NCBI GenBank assembly: GCA_015183035.1
Contig: JACZZP010000014.1
Location: 1,674,001-1,738,000 of the forward strand
Length of the DNA stretch: 64,000 bases
Source: Meloidogyne chitwoodi
Lineage: Eukaryota; Nematoda; Chromadorea; Rhabditida; Meloidogynidae
Direction: 5' to 3'
Positions 11,490-25,171 of this stretch are shown here, one piece after another. The notes under the pieces are model-generated. The model did not search any database and was not told the DNA's origin. It saw only the letters and a list, made by a program, of their open reading frames with translations. The position numbers and the translations under genes are program-made. The stretch's first letter is position 1, and every line of letters starts with the position of its first letter.

Positions 11490-12435
11490 AATGAATAAAT
11501 TATTTAATAAGTATTTTTATAATATATCTATAAAGTATTTATATAAAATTAAATGATTAAAAAACACTTAATTCGGGGGCAAAAGTTTTTTAACTCATTC
11601 AAGATGTTCCAACGAGATATTTAAAATTTAAATATGAAGCAAGCTTAAATAAGAGAAAAATTAAACGAATATTTGATCCTCCTGAAAATATTGAAAGGAA
11701 AGGGAAAAACGTGGTTAGAATCTGATGAATTAAAAAAAAAGCTTCTGGGTAATTCAAGCATAGAACATAAGGAAATAATGCTGCAATATGAATGTTCCGT
11801 TTTACTTAGCTCATCTTAAGTTGCCCATATTTTTGAATTTTAAGACACAATACTTGAGAGGGAAACTCATAAAAATGAAAAAATCCTGTAAAGTAACTCT
11901 TAGGAAATGCGGGATCATGCTTCTTTATTGTCAGGTAATAAAATATGAATCTTAGAATAAAAATAAACCTCTTCGTGAAAAAAATCAAGAAATCAACTCC
12001 ATCAGATCGAGTTAAAGGATCGTCTACTACATCCTAAAAAACCAAACACCTATTCGAAGCTACTCGAAAATGATATATGCAGAACCGTGGAACATTTTGA
12101 ATGAGCTATCATTTGTGCAAAATAACTTTCTACTTAATAAATATATAAGCTTAAATAAATAAAATAAAAGTGAAATTTCTTTTAAAGAAATTTAAAACGC
12201 CAATAAGGTTTAAATAAATTTAATCTGGCTCAGAACAGATTTGCACTTCGACTTTTAGTCAAAGGAATTTTAATCAAAATGTTATTGGGATGTGATATAT
12301 TTATGAGGTCAAAAAAGAAATGAATGAACAAAAATAACATGTCTTTTAAATAAACACACAAACATTAACAAAATATATCAGTTATATCATACCTATTACA
12401 ATAATATATAATTGTTTTATCACCCATCAATTCAT
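11490..12435. other. intergenic with possible decayed coding remnant
   Basis: About 950 bp. The plus strand near 11580-11710 briefly reads as protein-like (ELIQDVPTRYL, then NIERKGKNV) but is broken by stops. No usable gene model, RNA gene or TIR element could be supported. Confidence 0.4.
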
Positions 12436-13391
12436 TCATTTTTCACTGCCCTTCTCATTCTTTGACACCAAATTCTTCGCATCTTTCTTTTTGTTCAGCT
12501 CCAGCTTTTTCAATTTTGGAATTTTAGACTTCTTTTTTCTCTTCTTACTTAAATCCATATTCGATTGGGTCACATCTTCTTGTTCATCCAAAGTTTTTTC
12601 AGCTTCCTGAGTTTTGACTTCCTTTTCATTTCCTTGATTGCCTACAACGACGGAAACTGTCTTTGACCGAACATCAACTCCTTTATTCGCTTGAACTGGC
12701 TTTGAAGATTCTTCAAGTATCATTGATGGATTGTAACCAGATTTTGTTACAGAGATTGCAGTAGTTCCAGTACTTGTTGTCGTCAAGGTCGTTGTAGCCG
12801 TTTTAGGGTTGACACGTGATTGTTGGGTAGCAGTGGCACCAGTAGCAGTGGTTGCCGTAGAATCGGGTATCTTTAGAATTAAAATAAATTAAAAAAACAT
12901 TCAAAGCTAACCGATTTTGTATTTTCTAATTCCGCAAGAAGCTTCTCTCTCAGTTCAATTGTCGCCGTCTCATCAATAGGTTCCCTTTCACGAGTTCTTT
13001 GCCCAGTTTGCCGCGATTTCATCTCATGTTCGTCTGTTGCGCTATATGTACCAGAATTTGGATCAAGTATTTTCAGCCTGTGCATTTTAGAAGAATCTGG
13101 GTTGTTATCTCTTCGCTTTTTAGATGATCCTTGAGAAATAGAATGAGAAACAGAGCGAGAAACAGAACGAGAAGGCGGACCAGTCTTCCTTGAGAGCATT
13201 GAGTTAGTCTTTACACTCATTTTCCGCGAAGACTTTGAACTTGTTTTTTGCGATTTCATGTTGTTCTTCTAAAAAAAATAAGAAGAGATGAAGAGAAGTA
13301 AAAAACAAACCTTTTTCTTAGCACACTGTAAAACAATTGTAAAAGAAGCGAGTAACAAAGAAGCAATCCACATCATGAAAAATGGCAGCAT
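12436..13391 (-). CDS. predicted membrane-anchored, Lys/Ser-rich basic protein
   Basis: The first exon starts at 13391 and encodes MLPFFMMWIASLLL, continuing hydrophobically to IVLQCAKKK. This is a single N-terminal transmembrane or signal-anchor helix with a basic stop-transfer. The next exon, in phase, begins KNNMKSQKTSSKSSRK and is rich in Ser/Arg/Lys. It includes HRLKILDPNSGTYSATDEHE and an acidic helix ELREKLLAELENTKS. The last exon is Thr-rich (TTTLTTTSTGTTAIS) and ends in a polybasic tail (SKKRKKKSKIPKLKKLELNK) with the stop at 12436-12438. The body is low-complexity, probably disordered and cytosolic. Function unknown; an ER or nuclear-envelope-anchored tail protein would fit. Confidence 0.7.
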
Positions 13392-13739
13392 ATTTAAACG
13401 TTGATATTTATTTTTAACAGAAAAATGTGAAGAGTCGAGAGCAGAATTAGATAAGAATAGGAAAATATTAATGCTTTTATATGTTTTTAATAATTATACG
13501 AAAAAAAGGTCAGAAAAAATGAATTAATAAATCCGAAACGAAAAACAAAAAAAGAGAATTTAAATTTGCAAAAAATTTAAATGAATCAAAATGATAAAAT
13601 CTTCACTATGCATCCACTACAGAAAATCGAATGATAAAATGTCCTCTTTAAAAAATATCCCATTTCGTCGAAGAGAATTAATAGAAATTCGTGAAATTCT
13701 TCTTTTTCTTTTAGCGCGTTATTTCAAATTTCAACAGAC

Positions 13740-15170
13740 ATGTCACAGAAAAAACGTCAATCATTTGATCAATTTTTAAAGATTTGTAAAAACTTTGATA
13801 CTTTACATAAACATTTTTTGCAATTTATGATGCAACGAAGATGTATTGAGGTTTTTTTTAATGTTTATTTAAAAATATTTAATTTTTATTTTAGGTACCT
13901 CAAATTGGCGAAATATTTTTGGAATTTTGTAATAATGATGATTCTATTGAACTCGAAAGTATTCATTTTTTAAATTATATTTTTATTACTTTTTTTGGAC
14001 TTTCTCGGAGTATTATATTTAGTCATCTCCCATTCCTTTATTCATTTTTTATTTCCCATGGTTTCAGTAATTTATTGACTTTTTTTATTATAATCAAAAA
14101 TAACTTTCTTTTTCAATTTTATTAGATTTGGATAAATTAGATCCAGACCAAAACGGACAAATTATTAATGCTCTTCGAAGTGCTATAGACCCAATTATTC
14201 ATCGAACGGGAATTTATATTGTTCATATTGCTGATGAATATTCTCGAAATATGGAATATTGGGTTTTAGCTTCAGATTTAAATTATTCTCCTTCTCTTGT
14301 ACAATCTTGTTCTCTTCAAAAAGATGAACTTGCAATGTTTCATTTTTGGCTAAAATTAATGTTTTCTGAACACAAAAATGAAGAAGACGATGATGACGAT
14401 TCGGCATTTGAAGATATTTTAACGGGCGAAGAAATTAATGGAAAAACAGGTGGAGAATTAAGCCAAGTAAAAGCTTTTTTATTTGCAAAAAAGAAGGGAT
14501 GGACAGCAGTTAGAGCTCAAAAATTGATTGATAAATTGTGGAAACAACAACGATGGATAAGGGTTATGAAAGGGGATGCAAACCAAAGGTTTTTATTTTT
14601 ATCACTTTTAAGTTTCGGACATATCTTAATTTTATTTTATAAATTAAATTATAGTGCAAAGAAGAAAAAGTCAAATAAGTTTGGAGATGATCAATCAATT
14701 ATTCGACTTCATCCTTGTGCAATTGTAGAGATTGAACAATTACTTTATCAACTTCATGTTCCACAATGTATTTTATGCAAACGCCCTATTGTTGTTAGCA
14801 GATTGTCTTTTACTTGTGAGAGATGTGGGGCTTGTTATCATGCAAATTGTATGCTTAGGTATTCTTTAAAAATATTTTTTTAGTTTTTGGGTTTTTAGAT
14901 TAGCGGGGAGGTTTTTCCGTAGAAAAATCTCTTGACTAATTTTTTAATTTTATTATTTCAAGACAAGTCGAGTTTCCAGCCGATTGTTCGGGTGAAAATT
15001 GTACACAGATTTTGGATGAAGAGATTATTGATGATTTTGAATTTGATGTGGACCATGAATATATACCGCCTAGACGAAGTCAGATTAGAATGAATAAAAG
15101 TGGTGGTCATAATAGAACTTCAAGTAATATTAGTAACAATCAACCTTTTCCTTTTTTAAGGGGCAATTAA
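13740..15170 (+). CDS. nse-1: NSE1-like subunit of the SMC5/6 complex (RING protein)
   Basis: NSE1 is the RING-type E3-associated subunit that pairs with NSE3 and NSE4 in SMC5/6 and acts in DNA repair. Start MSQKKRQSFDQFLKICKN (13740). The winged-helix region includes LQFMMQRRCIEVPQIG, HRTGIYIVHIADEYSR, YWVLASDLN, QVKAFLFAKKKGW and RAQKLIDKLWKQQRWI. The C-terminal RING-like zinc domain begins CILCKRPIVVSRLSFTCERC and continues GACYHANCMLR, with a later CSGENC. An acidic insert (EDDDDD) lies in the middle. It ends PFLRGN at 15168-15170. Small exons; introns at about 13850-13895, 13950-14125, 14587-14653 and 14858-14960. It converges on hint-1. Confidence 0.8.
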
Positions 15171-15191
15171 TATATTCTTTCAAATAATAAT

Positions 15192-15301
15192 AAATACTGA
15201 CTATGAATTTTTATTTCAAATTTTTCGATTAAAAGTCCGCAAGTTTTGTCCGCAACCGGAAACTTTTTTTTCGTGAAAATATTAAATTCATAGTACTTTA
15301 C
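15192..15301. repeat. palindromic repeat with GTCCGCAAG core
   Basis: The left arm TAAATACTGACTATGAATTT and the right arm near 15280-15301 (AATTCATAGTACTTTA) are inverted copies. The loop region holds GTCCGCAAGTTTTGTCCGC, the signature of the GTCCGCAAG family. It sits in the 270 bp gap between the convergent nse-1 and hint-1 genes. Confidence 0.5.
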
Positions 15302-15442
15302 TCTCTCACCTTTTAAAAATCATTTCAATATTTTTTTATTACATAAAATTGCTACAATTTAGAGAATTATTCTTTTTAATAATTTTAGAAAATATCAACT
15401 AAACAAATAATTTAAGTCTCATACTTTGTTTCCTTCAAAAAA

Positions 15443-15959
<517 letters not shown>

Positions 15960-16283
15960 TTTTGAAATTGAAAATCCTTTTCTTTGATGAGTCAATAAAT
16001 TAATAAAATAATTAAATACTTTATATCGCTGTCCAAACATTAAAACAAAAAATATTAATTTCTAAGTGGGAAAACAGGAAATTGAGTGAGAAAAAATTAT
16101 TGTTTTGGCGTTTAGTGATGTTTTTGCGCGAGGAATCGTGAAAAAAATTTATCAAAAAAGGAACAAAAATTTGGTAAAAACAGTCATTAAAAAATGATAA
16201 AAAGTTAAAACCTTTTAACAAAAAGAAGACTGAATTAAATTGGAGTAGATCGAGGTCGAGAAATTCGCCGAGGCTGAGTGCCT

Positions 16284-16406
16284 ATAATTTTATTATTTAT
16301 CAAATTATATAATTAAAATAAAAAAAATAATTAAAAATTATATTAGATTATTATCAATTAGAAAATAACATAATTTTATTATTTATCAAATTATATAATT
16401 AAAATA
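16284..16406. repeat. short direct repeat
   Basis: A roughly 37 bp AT-rich segment containing TTATTATTTATCAAATTATA occurs at about 16284-16322 and again at about 16370-16406, with the same orientation and about 87 bp spacing. It lies just outside the inverted repeat. Confidence 0.6.
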
Positions 16407-16433
16407 AACCTTCTCTAAAATATTTCACTAACT

Positions 16434-17035
16434 AAGAAGATAACTAGAGTAAAAAAAATTGGAAGGTGCGGCTAAAAGAACTTCGCAAAGATGAAGAAAA
16501 TAAGGCAATATGATGCAAAACAAAGAAGAATCGAAGAAGAAAAAAAGGCTGATGCAGCAAAAAAGAGACATAAAAGAAGAAAATAGAACTGCAAAGAGAA
16601 GACGAACCATTATATGAAGTAGTAGACTACAAACGTGAGAGTATTTCTTAGAATTCTCTCAATTTATTTAAATTTTTTTCAGCTTTAAAGTAAGTCTTAT
16701 TGCTGGTGAAAATTGTTTCTGTACAATATTTTATAAAAAACACAAAACCAATACCCACCAGCAATAAGACATTTACTTTAAAGCTGAAAAAAATTTAAAT
16801 AAATTGAGAGAATTCTAAGAAATACTCTCACGTTTGTAGTCAAGTACTTCATATAATGGTTCGTCTTCTCTTTGCAGTTTTATTTTCTTCTTCTATACGT
16901 CTCTGTTTGGCTGCATCAGCCTTCTTTTCTTCGTCGATTCTTCTTTGTTTTGCCTCATATTGCCTTCTTTTCTTCATCTTTGCGACGTTCATTAGCCGCA
17001 ACTTCTAATTTTTCCTCTCTACTAGTTATCTTCTT
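16434..17035. repeat. large inverted repeat of a decayed coding fragment
   Basis: Arms of about 275 bp (16434-16708 and 16757-17035) are diverged reverse complements with a loop of about 48 bp. Each arm carries Lys/Arg/Glu-rich coding-like sequence. On the minus strand the right arm reads MSFFNKPFLEDHNKKI and REEKLEVAANERRKDEEK before a frame break, with AAKQRRIEEENKTAKRRR in another frame. The left arm carries the same sequence with different indels. It looks like two inverted copies of a broken exon (pseudogene fragment) rather than an intact gene. Confidence 0.65.
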
Positions 17036-17187
17036 ATTGTGGTCTTCTAGAAAAGGTTTATTAAAAAAACTCATCGCTTGAAACAAAATTTAAAAAAGAA
17101 CAGTTTATATCGAATAACAGGAATAACAAGTGGAAACAAAATGATTTTTAATTTAATTTATTTAATATCATTTATTCCACAATTTAA

Positions 17188-19272
<2,085 letters not shown>

Positions 19273-21492
19273 ATGTATTTTTCTACAAAAAATTTACTAA
19301 AATATGTAACTAATTTATTAGATTGCCGTGCTATTAAAGTTATTTTCAAAGATGGTAATTAATTTTAAATAATTGAATTAAATATTTATTTTTAAAGGTT
19401 CGCATGGAGCTTTTCCTTATGTTTGGCTCCGAGATTGTTCCCTAGATGAAAAAACTTATGTAATTTCTAATGCTATGAAGGTTTACTTTTAATAATAATA
19501 TAATTATAAATTATTTATTTTTAAATATTTTGTTAGGGTAGATTACATTTAATGCGAGATTTTGATGTTAATGTTAAACCAATCAATTTTCGATTGGATT
19601 CTGATGAAAATTGTTTAATGATAGAATGGCCAGGGAACTTTAATAGCCGGTAATATTTTTTATAAATTATTTTTTGATTTTTAATTTGGCTTTTTGGACT
19701 TCGGGAAAGATAAATCTTCCGTTTTTCCCCAAATTTTAGTCAAACAAAATGTAAAAATATTTATGGATAATGCTAAAATGTGCAGACCTTGCTTCCCATT
19801 AATTTTGAATTCAATAAATCCTTTTATTACCAGTTATGAACAGCAATGGCTGCGCGATCACTGCCCGGGCAGCAACAATGTCAGAGAAAAAAGGCGAATG
19901 ATTTATCTTGGTCGCGAATGTATTTGTTTATGGAAAGATCGATCACAAATTGAAAATAGTTTAAAGCGCTTTTCACATCAATCGTTTTTAGAAGATGACA
20001 AAGTAAGGAATAGTATATTTTATGGTTTAGAAAGTATCTAATTGGGTGGATTAAAATCTGTTTGGTTTTTTATTATTATTAATTTACTGCGTGGTGGTAA
20101 AAGTGATTTAATGGAAAACAAGTTTTTTATCCTCCAAACCCTTAAGATCGAATATTTAGTTGATCCAATAATTTCGATCCCAGTTGAGGGTAATTATGGA
20201 GAGAAATTGGAAATTAAAAACAAAATATTTGGCCAATATTTTTTTAATTTACAGGTATTGCATGACTTTTTAACGGCTGTATGTGTTGATGGAATTGCAG
20301 TTATCAAAGGGACGGAATATAATTCAAATTTAAGAAATGATGTTTTATGGAATATTATTCGACGTATTGGAATGGTGCAATCAACACATTTTGGGTATAT
20401 TTGATTTTTATAATTTATTTTATACTTATCCACTTAAAAAGCGAAACATTCGAAGTTTGGCCAAAACCAGATGCAAGTAATATGGCATATGCAAATACTC
20501 AAGAATTACCCTACCACACCGACTTTCCATCTCTACAAGATCCGCCACAACTTCAAATGCTTCATATGAGTAAAATGGCTGAATGTGGTGGAGGGAAGTC
20601 TATGTTTGTTGATGGATTTTCTATTGCTGAAAAGGTTTGGAATTAAAATTTATTCATATTTTTTGGCAATGCAAAACCTCAAAATTTACTTTCTAAAAAT
20701 TAATTTAAATATTAAAAATTCAAAGATGGCTAGTGAATATCCTGACGCCTTTCAGCTTCTTTGTACTATTCCTTTAGAGTTTATTGAAGAAGGATTTGAT
20801 GTTCATAATGTCAGAGGTTTCCAAGACAGGGATGAAAGGGTAGATTTTTCTATGGTGGCAAAGCATAAAACATTCAAGTATTTTAATTAAATTTTTTTAA
20901 TTTTATTTTTTTCAAAGAACCGATGATCTAGGACGCGTTGTACGAGTACAATTTGGAAATGTTATGCGAAGGTTTATTTTTATTTAATTTAAACTCCAAT
21001 TTTCCTCTCCTTTTTTAGTTGGTTTGTTGACACTGACGATCCTTTTATTTTTCAAAAAATTTATGATGCGCTCAAATTATTTACAATGCTTTGTTATTCA
21101 CCGGAAAATCAGCTAATTTTCTCCCTTGAATCTGGTAAGAGGTTTATTTACTTAAATATATTCCAAAAGATCAACACTCATTTTTATCAAGTCTGTTGAC
21201 CCCAAAAAATTAAATTATAGGATTAATATCTATAGAATTTTTTTATTAATTTACACTATATAATCTTTATTCTCGTCATTTCTAAAAGCAATTTTAATTT
21301 TAACAACTAGGTGATACTGTTCTTTGGGCCAATACAAGATTGCTACATGCCCGTAGTTCTTATAAATTAATTGGAATACCTGAACGAGAACGTCATGTAC
21401 TTGGTTGTTATTTTGGTTGGGATACCATAAAATCGCGCATTCGTTTAATTAGAAGACAACTAAAACTGCCCGAGGAGCAAGAAATGCTTTAG
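19273..21492 (+). CDS. gbh: gamma-butyrobetaine dioxygenase-like Fe(II)/2-oxoglutarate oxygenase
   Basis: The family hydroxylates gamma-butyrobetaine in the last step of carnitine synthesis (trimethyllysine dioxygenase is the close relative). Start [18 protein letters not shown]. The N-terminal substrate-side domain shows YVWLRDCS and WLRDHCPG. The jelly-roll domain has [26 protein letters not shown], the iron-binding HTD in [16 protein letters not shown], and [17 protein letters not shown]. It also has a distal His in [15 protein letters not shown], and ends with [20 protein letters not shown]. Stop at 21490-21492. The 2-His-1-Asp iron triad is intact. Many small exons; an internal stretch near 20041-20255 is intronic. 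BBOX is preferred over TMLH on the HARSSY and YFGWD segments, but not certain. Confidence 0.88.
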
Positions 21493-21594
21493 AAGAAAAC
21501 AGGAATAAATCAAGGAAAAAAGTGCGTGAGAAATTAATATAATCAACGCTAATTCGTTAAAATAACTATTATTTATTTTACTAATCAAATGTGA

Positions 21595-21666
21595 GCGTCT
21601 ATGGTGTAGTGGTTAGCATTGCTGCCTTCCAAGTAGTAGGCACGGGTTCAATTCCCGTTAGACGCA
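21595..21666 (+). tRNA. tRNA-Gly (anticodon TCC)
   Basis: A 72 nt gene with a perfect 7 bp acceptor stem, GCGTCTA (5') against TAGACGC plus the discriminator A. The A box is TGGTGTAGTGG, the anticodon loop is CTTCCAA (anticodon TCC) on a 5 bp stem with G-T pairs, and the B box is GGTTCAATTCC. No intron. It lies 103 bp downstream of the dioxygenase stop codon. Confidence 0.97.
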
Positions 21667-22379
21667 ATAGTTTTTATTTAATTTTAATAATTATTTTAGA
21701 CAATATTGGCACTTTTTAATTTTTTATAAATTTTTTAAATAAATTTTTATGCAAAAATAAAAATTATTTTTCAATTTATTGGTATGAAAATTTGTGAAAA
21801 AGAGGTTTTTCGACCAATTCTCATATATCCTCCTCTTTCCTCATCTCTAACCCCTCTTTTACCATTTTTCTCATAAATTTTACTAATCTTTAACTAGTAG
21901 TTGTTTTGAAAAATGAGGGAATTGGTCTAACACTTGATATTCATATTTTAAGCTTTTTGTACTCCATGGCCTTACAGCTGTCTGTTCCCCCATAAAAGGA
22001 AAAGCAGGGATGTGAGAAAATATAAACAAAATCGATTAAAGACATAAATGGCCAAACAACCTTTATAGCATATTTTCTGCTTTTTTAAAAGATTTATTCA
22101 CCTTTTTATGAAAAAATAAAACCAGACACACATTTATAAATAAATTAATTTTTTAAAGAATTCACCTAATATTTTTTTAAAAATTCTAAAAATTATTTAA
22201 ATATATCCTCTAATATATTTTTCATCTTATAAATATATTACACCCTTCATTTTATTGTTTTTTATTTACACTTGTTATTGGGGGTGCTTAAAGTGTAAAT
22301 CTCTCTAAAACAAAATAAAGGGCTTCCGGAAAATTGGGCAGTGAAGAAACAGTATAAAAACTTGCAATAAAATCAAAAA

Positions 22380-22620
22380 CATTTTAAAAAAATTTTTGTG
22401 TTACTGATGTATTTGTGTTTTTATGTATTTTTGTATTGTATTTTTGTTTTTCATGTATAATTTGAAAAATACAAAAATGTATTTTTATGTAAAAAAACAC
22501 AAATACATGTAAAATACATAAATCTTTTTTTTTGTATTTTCATGTATTTTTCATGTATTTTTGTATTTTTCATGTATTTTTGTATTTTTCATGTATTTTT
22601 GTATTTTTCATGTATTTTCT
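22380..22620. repeat. simple repeat, TTTTTCATGTATTTTTGTAT units
   Basis: Repeated units combining CATGTATTTTT and GTATTTTT, with inverted versions (AAAAATACAAAAATG, ACATGTAAAATACAT) near 22460-22530. This makes a hairpin-prone low-complexity block. No coding potential. Confidence 0.8.
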
Positions 22621-22712
22621 TGCAAGTTTTTGTACTCTTCACTGTCCAATTGTCCATTGACCAATTGTCCGAGCACGAAATTAAAGGGTAAATGATAAAT
22701 AATAAATTAAAA

Positions 22713-22881
22713 TTAGGGTGCAGCCCCATCCCCGTGCCCCCGAAACCCCGACCCCGAACCCCGACATTTTTGAAGGTTTTCAACCCGACATGCTGCCCCC
22801 GACCCGAACCCCGACATGCTTCCCCCGACGATCCCCGTCCCCCGAAATTTCCGCCCCCGATGGGTCGGGGCTGCACCCTAA
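22713..22881. mobile_element. GC-rich MITE-like element
   Basis: Begins TTAGGGTGCAGCCCC and ends with its reverse complement, GGGGCTGCACCCTAA (15 bp terminal inverted repeats). It is flanked on both sides by TTAAAA, a likely target-site duplication. The interior is made of CCCCGA and CCCGACATGC repeats and is strikingly GC-rich against AT-rich flanks. The overlapping open frames on both strands are repeat translations, not genes. Confidence 0.8.
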
Positions 22882-25171
22882 TTAAAATAAATTAATTAAA
22901 TTAAATTGACACTAAAAGATTTTTATATAAACAATTAAAAGGTCATAAAAAAATAATTAGTGATATCTTCTCTTGTTTTTAAGTGCTACCGATCTTTCAC
23001 AAAAAATACTAATTTTTATTAGAGATGACCGAACCGATCTCTTCTTCCATGGAAATATATATTTATTTATTTTATTATTTATTTATTGACCTTCCTCTCT
23101 TTTCTTTTCTAATTTTCTACAATTTTTCTTTTTATTTTCTCCGATAACTGGCCAACCGTAAAAAAAAAAAAATTTTTTTTTTTGGCGAAAATTTTTTTTG
23201 GCGCATCTTATTTTTCCCTTTTTAAACGTCTTTTTTATTTATTTTTATTTTATTTATTTTTCTTAATATCAAATTAAATTAAAGCTGATTTTGAGTAAAA
23301 GGGAAAGAATAAACGCATAGATTTGCTAAAAATAAATTAATTAAAAATATTTTTGATCAAATGTCTTCTTTTTATTTTTATTTAATTTATATACTTTAAT
23401 TACCGACAAAAGCATTAAAAAAAATAAAAAAAATGTTTAGGTAATTAAATAATATTTTTATGCAAATAAATATTTGTTCTACTAGTTCTACTTTCTCTCT
23501 TTAATTTATTTAAAAAATAAATAAATATATTTATTTTTTACATTTAATTTTATTTTATTTATTTTATCAAATCAAAAGTGTTTAAAATATCTAAATCCTT
23601 TTTTCAATCCTTTCTGCTCTGAAATACCCAAAAAATGTGGACCAATTCCGCTCCAAGCCTTGTAACTTTTTAACGAATTATCGCATCAAATCGGTCCAGT
23701 TGGGAAAAAGAAACTTCAAATCCAGGGCTTTCGAATGATATATGAATTTACATAAGTTTAGTTGAAAACAAAAAAGTTATAGGCCAACAAAGTGAAAGGT
23801 ACGGTCACACAAAAACCACCCAAAAAAAAAACGTTTTCTCAAATCATCTTTTAAAAATTAAAATTTTTATTCTCTTTTAGACTCTAAAAACTCTAATAAT
23901 AATTAATTTTTACAACTAAAATAATAATCATTATTTTAAGTACTTTTTCTTTCTCACTTTAGTGTTATCAAGTAACAGTAGCAAAATAACAAAAACAAAA
24001 TAATTAAATAAAAAATGCGAAAAATAATAAAATAAAAGTGTTAAAAATATTAAATGGAATGGTATAATCTTATTATTTATTTTTTTTATTTTTTTAGAGT
24101 TATTTGAATATTTTAAAATTGCTTATATTGCAAAAAAAAATTATTTTTATTTTTTTCTCTTCACTCTTTTTTCTCTTGATAATATAATCCTATTTAAAAA
24201 TTCTCATTTCCGTCCTATTTTTTCATTTGTAACGAAAATATGTATTTTTTTAAATTTTTATTTTAAATTTTTTTAACTTAAAAAATCAAAATATTCTAAT
24301 AGAAAGGCATTAATTATTTTTAAAATTATTAATTTAAAATTCCTCTAAATATTCCTCTATTAATTGGAAGAGTTCTTTGCCTTTTTAATAGAATAAATAA
24401 ATTGTATTTTTATTAGAATAAAATATTTTTTATTTAATTTATTTAATTTCACTTGATTGAGTTTAAATTGATTAAAATTGATTTAAAATTAAAAGAAGAA
24501 AATTTAACAAAATTAAAGCAAAAAAATATTTACAATTAAATTTTAAGAAATTAATTATTTTTAAATAAATATTTACTCAAAAAATACAAGGCAAAAAATT
24601 ACTCTACTATTTATTTATTTGTTTTCGCGCATACTTGTTTACTCAAAAATAATTTTGTTTTTTTCTTTGTTTCCCTTACAAACAATTATTATATTTTTTT
24701 ATTTCTTTCTCTTTTTATTTTATTGCATTTTCATTTCTATGTCTCATCTGGCACTCAAAAAGAACGTAAACATTCACTCTAACTTCTTTCTTGCCTATAG
24801 TAGTATCATCTGTTTCTCTCTCTTTCAACAGACACTTGAATACTCTAACACTATTATTGCATTATTTTTCCGGAAAAGAAAACACACAAAAAACCGGAAA
24901 AGTTTAAGTGTATGACTAATCGATTATATTTATTTTTTCTTTTTTTCTCTAGTCAATACTATTTTTATTTTTTACACTTTTTTCACTTTTTTAAAGTGAA
25001 AAATAAACAATAAATGACTTTTGAAATCCTCCAAGTTCACTTTTTTTAAAGATTTTTTTCTTTTCTTTTAAAGTTTTAAACAGTTTAAATTCTACTTAAT
25101 AATAATATTAATATTTAATTATTTATCATTCCTTATATTATTTTTTAATTATTTTTAATTAATAAATTTGA

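Larger units (their letters stand above)
21667..25171. other. long AT-rich region without a supported gene
   Basis: About 3.5 kb. It holds a GTATTTTT-type simple repeat (22380-22620), the GC-rich TIR element (22713-22881), and a stretch near 23610-23830 of more balanced composition that reads like a dispersed-repeat fragment. The remainder is very AT-rich. No ORF here has coding character. The right part is likely the upstream region of anc-1. Confidence 0.6.

Noticed and set aside
16428..17081. Short Phe/Ser-rich ORFs over the inverted repeat
   Set aside because: They are the antisense of the decayed Lys/Glu-rich fragments in the repeat arms.
22589..22895. Gly- or Pro-rich open frames on both strands
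   Set aside because: They translate the GC-rich TIR element's CCCCGA repeats and run into its ends; not genes.
24619..24915. 98-codon Phe/Leu-rich open frame
   Set aside because: Low-complexity T-rich sequence in the gene-poor region with no splice or homology support.
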